Below, piece after piece: positions 42,801 to 51,800 of a stretch of DNA of 64,000 bases (within the stretch, counting starts at the first letter, position 1; every line of letters begins with the position of its first letter). A program made the translations under genes and the position numbers. The notes beneath the pieces are model-generated. The model did no database searches and was not told the DNA's origin. It saw only the letters and a list, made by a program, of their open reading frames with translations. This DNA comes from Bolinopsis microptera (taxonomy: Eukaryota > Ctenophora > Tentaculata > Lobata > Bolinopsidae): NCBI RefSeq assembly GCF_026151205.1, contig NC_087073.1, positions 5,415,001 through 5,479,000 of the forward strand, written 5' to 3'.

Positions 42801-45800
42801 ACGTCCTGGGTAAATAACATGTCAACCTCTTTTTGTCTTCTGGAGTTATCCGTAGTGATATCAATACAATATGGTATTCTAATAAGATGTTTAAGCTACA
42901 TTGTATTGTGAATAGTTAACCTTGATAACCGTAATAAAAGAAGAGGCATTTTTTGTTCTCACAGAAAAAAAAACCGTCGAAAATATGGTCGCAATCCTTA
43001 CTTAAGGTCCTCGGCGATGATAACATTTCCCAGAGTGTAAAACAGCACAGTGCCTCTCCACACAACATTAGCCCTACCCTCCCTGTCATTTCCCAACATG
43101 GTTACCAGTTCCAGTCCGCAAGAGTCGGTACCCGCCATGTACCGCTTCTCAGACAACGTCGACTTTCTGAGGAACAGGTTTGATTTAGAAACGTCAAATT
43201 AAAATGTGGTTTTAATGGTTTTAAGGAAATTGAGTTATATTATGTGATATTCCAGCTCGGTTGATTAACTAACATAACCTTGAAACCTTATAACTTGATG
43301 CAGATTGCTTCTGAACCATATGACTAGTATTATTCAACTACCCTGTCGGCTCTCACTAAACTTTCCACGGTTAATAAATTTCATCTGATTTTGACCATCT
43401 TATTCTGCAATACCTATGCAATTAATGCTCACTAAATCCCAGAACGCCATACTAACGGGCTATCAAGCGTGATGTGTCTGAGAGCTAGAGGTGGTTCGGG
43501 AGATGCTTCAGGGGATCTGGGGGACGCTGAGTCCGGGGATATTTCAAACGGGTGCTGGCCGTTTATTGGAGCCAGAGTTTTGGGGAGCTCCTCCGAGTTG
43601 TCATCAGAGAGAGCTGATACATTCTCCAACTCTGAGTCCGACCCTGTGACGGTAGAATTAGTCTCGGAGTTTTTGCCAAAATTCTAGTTAATATACTTAT
43701 CATAATATTATATAACCATAATAGTACATAGTGCCATGCTGTGATGATATAAAGATATTATGCAGTTATTGCAGTCTAACATTGTCAACAGCTTACAATT
43801 AGAGCTGCAACATTACTAGAACCGGTAGAATAATGATTAAATTAGTAACAACATTAGAAACAAACCGGTTCTTTAACGATAGTCTAAACGCGATGGTTTG
43901 CGCTAACTAGCGCTAAATAGCGTTCCTATCGATAGCTATCGCCATTTAGCGCTAACTAGCTATTATATTGATAACTATTCACCTTTATCATGGTGGTCAG
44001 TAACAGTGACTGTCTGAGCAAGAGGGTGGGGAGCTGGAGAAGGAGAAGGGTCCAGAAGTATCGAGGACATGTCCAAGGTTTTCTCTCCTGAGTTGTCTAA
44101 TGTATCCTCCAACCTGGCAGAACCGTGAATTTATTAATGTTAAGTATAGCTGCTGAATTCCAGAAATCACACTGTACAAGGCGTCTTCATTCGGTGACAT
44201 TCGCTCATTTTTAACGTACACTTGTGACGATTCAAAATATGGCCGAAGTAAATAATATTATGTTATGTAAAAACGTCTTTCTGATTTTATTCTAATACAT
44301 CTAAAAGTTTGCCGTCATTTGCCATACAGTTTTTCCTTATCATGAAGCCTCACATACTCTTGCTAATTCAAAGTTATTTTTCACAGAACACATCGACCTT
44401 TCACAAGTTTCAAAACATTTTTCTTTGTTTTGATATTTACGTTACTTCTAAGTTCGATTTAAAAAACGATCAAAAATTGAACGGCAATTTGTCTTAATCT
44501 TGACACTGATCATCCTACCTGATATCACTCTGTACTGGTTCCAATAAGTCAGGAGTAGGAGCCATTAGCACTGGAGACTGAGGCTTATCCTCCTCAATAA
44601 GAGTGGACATTATCCCACTCTCCACCACATCACTCTCTTCAACACCGCTCTCTTGATCAAACGATACTCGTTTTGCAATGGTCGTGTAGTCGTCCTTGTT
44701 GAAGTTGAGTCCTGGTTTCCGTCCACTGAAGCCCCAGATTGAGATGCCGTCACCGCAAATAACAAGCTCAGTTAAACTTGGTGTGAAGGTCATGTGATTG
44801 ATGGCATGATACGCCACATATTTCTGTAAACCAGCCATGCTAGAGTAGTCACAAACATTAAACTTGCTCTGGTTAGCAGTAACAATGTAGTTCTCAGAGA
44901 CAAGCAGGTGGGGAGTGGACGAGGGATAGGGCTGGTGATCAGACACTATGACCCCACTTTTAGTGTCCACTCTGAGGACCTTGCCGGACATGGTGCTGAC
45001 GAACAGATCACGTGAAAGGACCGTACCGAACACCACAGACTGCACACTGTCCAGACACGAGGAGACAGCAGAACTGACATCAAGTTTTATCAAACAAGTC
45101 AGAGTAGAGGCCTCCAACACCGTCACGCAATGCTCCGTGGGTCCTGCAAATCCTATCATCCTACTGTCCCGACTAGCTTGAACAGCAGATGGGCACCTGT
45201 GTCCTCCCTTCGCAACAATGTGCTTGATACTCTTCAGCTGTACCAGCTGTGTCTTGGTTGCTTGGTACATGATGAGGGTACCCAGAGCATCACTCACGTA
45301 CAAGTACTCTCCGTTAGGCAGGAAGGTGGTGGAGGTGATACAGGAGGTCAGGTCTAACAGCTCCTCCGTTACGTTGCCTCCCTCTATCACTCGTACTGTT
45401 CCTTTAGAGTAACCTGCTACTATACTTCCTGAAGGAGAAGAAACTGTTAACTGAGCAAGCAGTAAACAATTAGTGTAAGAGAGGAAATAAAATACGATTG
45501 TAATTAAACCCGTTAAATATCATATTTACAAATAAGAAATCGGCTTCATCATGCCCTTTTGTCTTTGCTTCACGTTCGATGTCGCCTTCCCTTCCGGCCA
45601 TGTTTATAGCCAACTTATAATTTTAACCCGCGAAATTTTTTCGTACGGGGTAGCATCATAAAATCACGCCACCGGTAAAAACAAGCAGGTCTTATCAACG
45701 TAGTGATAAGTAAATGATAAGCGAGCAACAACGTATTGAAAAGTGTAATTTCTGAGAAAAGTGTAATTTCTGAGAAAAGTGTAATTAACCAACGAAATTT

Positions 45801-48800
45801 CGTTCGTACGGGGTAGCGAAATAGTTATTGTTGTTACTAGCAAGACAATGTTAGATAGTGACCACTTCAACTCGTTACCATACTCTACACTGCTTCTATC
45901 TCTAAAGAACAATAGTCGTTTTGTTGATTAATTGTTTATCCTTACAAAGCTGGCAGAGGATAGGTAGACCTCTTTTTTGAGTCACGTACAACCGATATTT
46001 GACAATGGAAAGGTTCCCTTTATATTATCAATATGTATATTGAGCATCAAATAACACTATATCGCGACTTAATCAGTTTACTATAAAGACCAAGTTATAA
46101 TACCTTGTGGTTTATACACAATCTTACTCTGTCAGACTGGAAGTGATTGTTGGATCTCTTATTTTCATATTTTGTGATGTTTCATGTTGTGATAGAATTA
46201 TTAATCACCATAACGCGAACGAATGGCAAAATATACCAATCGTAGGTTTATGTATTTGTTATATCACGACTCCGTAACCAACATATAAATCAAGATTAGC
46301 CTAAAATAGCCAGATGCTCAGGAGTCATAACCACATCGGTAAATAATAGACAACGACCATAGAAAGATAGAAGGAATATTGCATGGGAATTGGATTAGTT
46401 TGGCATTTGGTGGACTTTGCTACTTTGTTCACAACGCTTCTCCGAATTAACTAGTTCAGGACAGGGCTACTGTACTATTGGGTTTCAATATGACGGCGAA
46501 ACAATTTTGAACTTGTTAATTTAAACCATGAGTAACCTTAATTTGTCTCCGGGCCGGGGCCGGGGTAGGCCTTATTATAGGCCAGGGTAGAGAAATCACG
46601 CACATTTAAGTTCAGTTGGGCAGTTGTTCGTTTTGGTGATCACTGATCTCTCACCTGATAGTTTTCACGGATTTGTTTGAAAGTTTAAAATGCAGGGCTA
46701 GATTTGTCGAACTAGTTTCGTCTTTGTTTTTAAGACTGTTTTTATTCTCCGAAAGTTATAAGTTTGGGAGTTTTATTACTGCTGCTAATCTAAAATATCC
46801 TAAACTTGTCTCTACAGTTTAACAACAGTGTCATAAATAGTTTCGTACCACCTGGTAACCCTCTTCCTAAATTAGATAATTTAAGACCCAGCGAAGCGCC
46901 AAACTTTTCTTGGCCTTTGTGCAGAGCTAAAGAATTGAGTTCATTATTAACACCTGTTTTTACTGGATGCACCAGGAATGTATTTTATGGGCGGCTCCCT
47001 GAATTTCAATAGTTGGCATCTAATTTGTACTTCATGGAAACCGTTTTTTGTTTAGTATTGGGGTAGATAAATGAATTCCAATTTGGTAATTTTCTCAAGG
47101 AAAATACGTAATTTTGTCTTAATTTTCACCTGTTGTGGGCACCACCACTACTTAGTACTAGTACTTAGATAGTTATAGTTATTACTGCTATAAAGTGTAC
47201 AGCGGTTGTAACTGTTTAGAACTAGAAGTTGTTTCTTGACTGATGATAAATGTTGGGAGTTGCCAACCCCTGAACACCGGTGACTTGATAAGGGATTAAA
47301 TTTGCACGTCCGCAAGAAAATTGATTTTTTATTTATCTTGGCAAGTGGCAACCTACCTACTTCAGGCCAATTTGCAATTAAGTCTGTACCAGACAGCTTG
47401 CAAGCCATTTGCTCGAATATTAGCAGCTGTATTCTAGAAAGGTTGACTAAAACGTAATTTTGATTAATATAATCATTCCACTGTCGCTGAAGGTAGTTAA
47501 AAAGCACCTGGCAATTAGATCATCTGCCATTTCGTTTCAAGCTCTGACGATCACTAAATCGTCACAACCATGATGGCTGAGCCCGACCAACGAGTAATCG
47601 ATCAACACTACCACTTACATGCCTGATTCAGGTCACTTGTAGCAAACTTTACAAACTTTAAAAAACATTTTCTAACACTATTTTTCTTAGCATTACAAAC
47701 TTTTAAAAGATAGAAGGCCTATTAGAGTTTACTGATCGTGTATTTAGAGTTTACTGATCGTGTATTAGAGTTTACTGATCGTTTTTCTAAATAATATGAC
47801 TCAAGCTTTTATCCGTCTGTGCTATTTTCTTATATAAGAGTAGGATGGTTTTGTTTTAAAATGTCGTTGTTTAAAAATGTCGTTGTTTAAGGGCATGATT
47901 ACGCGGATAATAGGATTCAAAGCAGTGGAGGATGATGATACGACTGCAGACCTGACATATGGAGTATTTCTCTCATCTTTCTGTGGAGTTGGAGTCATCA
48001 TCAACGGAATCATGATCATAGTCTTTCTGATAGAGAACAAACGAAAGAATTCCCACCACGTGACTTATCTAAACTTGAGTATTAGCGACTTCTTGTGGGC
48101 TTTGTTCGGAACATGCATCGAGGGCCCAGGTATGTTGTTCTATAAAGTTAGTATATCCGAATTGAAATTCTACATTTAAAATTATACGACTGGGCATTCG
48201 AAAATAATTTTTGCCTTGAATTTCTTACAGCAATTTGTCATATTAATATAACACAATCACACTCACCCCCTCCAAATGAGTTAAATAATGCTTCAGGGTG
48301 GATGAGAGAATCCGGCTATAAAACGACAAAGGGTCTGTGCATTCTACAACCGACATTATTCTACCTGTTTGTACACTCTAACCTTCTTGCAATGCTCCCA
48401 ATCACCTACGACAGATTTATTGCAGTTCTTATACCACTAAGGTAAGCCCAACTAAGCTCTAATATAATGTTGTAATTGATACAAAATTTAAGGAAAAGCA
48501 ATGCTTTGAAAATACTTGTGATAGATGAAAAAAGGACTTGAGATATGTTTGTATTACATTGAGAGTTCAGTTTTCAGTAAATTTTCAATGTTTCCAGGTA
48601 CACGAAGCAGAGACACTTCCTGCACCAGAAGTACCTCATCACCTCTTGCTGGATTGCAGCGATTCTCTTCTTGACATTCCTGGTAGTAGAAACATTTGCT
48701 TACACACCCGACATCAAGTTTGGGAACGTGATCAACTACGACCAAGCAGGCCACCAGTGCATGTTCAACTTTCGTGACAAGAAAGATATAAAGCAGCAGA

Positions 48801-51800
48801 TCTCGCTGGCATCCACCCTCCTATTCGCACTTATACCTCTCCTGATCAACATGCTGACCTACTCAGTAATCCTCTACAAATTATACAAAGTTCGGAGTGC
48901 CCGAGTAAGGATGGTATCCCTCCGTGCGTGTCTCATCTGCATCACTTTCACCCTTTCCTGGCTTCCCTGCTTCATCCTCTACGACATACTCGGCATTTAC
49001 CAGCTCCGGAAGGTTTATCACATGGCTCTCTACTTGAACTGCCTGACAGATCCTGTACTGTATGCTTTCACTTCTAAGATAATCAAGAAGAAGTTAAGTC
49101 AGGTCAAGAGAACAAACTTCAGGTTTGGAAATAGACGTAGCAGAAAGAGGAGCATCAGTCCTGGATTGACTGTCCAGATGAGCATTAAATTAAATATGAG
49201 ATTCCGATTCAAACGGAAATCTGAAGAGATAAAACCGGATCCGATAAAACCACCTCCCTACTAAAGCCAACTTACCGCCAATTAAGGAAAGAATCTTTGA
49301 AAATAGTTAACAGCCATAACCTTAAGATAATTTAAATGCTGGCGGCGGGTGGCCTATCCGCAAATTCAGAACTCTTGATAAAATTGCAGTTGGTCGATAT
49401 CAACGAAAGACGATTTTACAGAACAAACAAAATATGCAAAGATAAAACTAACCTTTATAAGGATGATAAGCCACAGTGGTGGGGAATTCCCCGGCGGAGA
49501 AGACTTCGTAAATCTGAGAGAGCGAGTCAAGGTTCCATACCCGGAGACTGCTATCATGAGAGATGGAGGCAAGTTGTCTCTGACATGGATCCACTGCAAC
49601 CGCAGTAACTCTGAAATTAATGTGTGAGACTTGTCGACGAAACTATTTCATTAATAATGAACTGATACTTTATGTTCTCTAGAATATGATTTAAGGTTTA
49701 TATACGGTATATTGTTGTAATTATTTAATTACAATATTAATTTATTGTCAAATTAGTTATGATGATTGTATAAAATTGTATAAATATTGTATAAAATAAC
49801 GATCTTACTTTTTTGAGTGACTTCTGAGAACAGTTGAGTATGACTTTGTCGTAGCATCCAACACTCCAACACTATCAGTCTCAGTAACAGCCAGTAGCTT
49901 TAAACCATTGGCCGAGATGAGACAGCTTTTAACAGCAGACTCATGCTCCACATTCAGAATAACCTCTCCAAATTGAGAATCCCACACTTTCAAATTACCG
50001 TCATCCGTACCTGTGACACCAAACGCACTGTGTACTCCAATAGAGTTGATACACTTGACACCAGGGCCCTCAGCAGCACACAGGTCGACACATCTCACCG
50101 TAGAGGCTTTAGAAGAATCCACCTCAATGATAATACCTGCAGCTGTGGCCAGGTAAATGAAACCCTCTGTATCACCTCCAACAGAGCCCCATCTCAAGTC
50201 ACGTAACACGTACTCTAACCCGAAGAACTGAGAAATGGAGCACGACTTCAACTTTCCAGCTCGTAGTCTCCAGATCTGCAAACTCCTGGAAGAGCAGGTT
50301 GCCATCTTACTTGAGGATACTGGTGACAGTTGACCCTTGATGAGATTGTCACTGCATGATCCTTCACAAATGATACTTATATCTCCCTTCAGTTTCAGGA
50401 ATGAGGTGTCCCATAAGATAAGTTTAGATCTTGGTCTGGAGCAGGTTACACCCAACAAGGCCTTGTCTGCCAGTGAGAAGTGAAGTATGCTACAAGGCTC
50501 CTCAGATGATTTTACAAGAGCAATACACTCTTGAGATGATACTCTCCAAATACGAATCAGTGGGGAATCTTTCTGAGATGAAGTCATGTACTCATCAGCT
50601 TGGTCAACAGTGAAAGTCAGGATGCTGTCAGAGTGGCCTGTAAACAGTTTCTGAGATCCTGATTCGATAGATTGCATCACCACAATCGAACCAGAGGCGT
50701 AGTAAATATTCTCTGTGTTATTTGAAAACTCGAAATTTTTACATGGACCAAAGCCTAACACTTTTTTCAAAGCACAAATTGGGGGTATCTTGTCCTTTTT
50801 ATTTTTCTTATTTCGTTTGCTCGGTGAAATTGTCACATTCTCTATAAGGGACATATTCTGAAAATCTTCATCAATCTTTTCACTTGCCTTTTTTGGCTTT
50901 GATCTCATTGATATGCTGGCATTACTTGCTTTGTTTTTGACAACAGGTAGCTCCTTAAAAACTCGCTCCCCATTCTTGCTGGACACAAAAGATGGATTGA
51001 CAGGAGTAGTTGACCTGGGATTTGGGACTGACACTGAAAGATTTTCTGAACTGGGAGGAAATACTATAAACTCGTAAAACTCTCTCCATGTATGTCCATT
51101 TGGAACAGGATATCTCATCTCACGGGGGAATGGTTCATCGCCTGGCTTTGTGATTTCATCTATGAGCTTAACCTTTTTGTCTATCACATGAGGATTGTAT
51201 GCTTTGCTAGTCGAGAAAACATTCTTCACAAACATGTTTGCACAAAGTTTTATCGATTTGATGTGAGAATACTCCCTGTTCACATATTTCCTCAGCAGAT
51301 GAGGAAAGTTGAACATCAGAACTGACCACTGCTGCGATGTCTCACTCACAATGAACGGGAACTGTAGCCAAGTTGCTGAAGCTTTGAACTGCTTGTAAAT
51401 ATTGGAGATGCTTATTCGAATCAAAACACCACATGATGAGACAACCTGAAAACACAACGTATCTTACATGGAGGAGATGACTGTAATAACTGGAGAGATT
51501 AAAATTTGTAAAATACTTGACAAAGTTTGCAGCACCACAACTTTAATTCTAGTAATTAAAAACATTCTGAGATTTCAATCTTTTGAGCTTTTGAGTTTAA
51601 AAGCTTTTCATTACCTCGAGATGAATGGTGAAGAACTGTCCCGGGATAGGCTTGAAGAGTACACATAAATGAGATCCAGGTTAACCCGGCTGACTGAGAA
51701 CTGTGCTTTGGTATGACAATGTAGTTATTAGCAGGTACAGTGCCACTTATCTTGTAAATAGGACACTGAAAAACATTTCCTGGGTTATTTAAAAAGATGT

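Noticed and set aside
46790-47012. Overlapping 60- and 68-codon ORFs on opposite strands in WDR90 intron 4
   Set aside because: Neither could be identified, and mutual overlap suggests at least one is chance.
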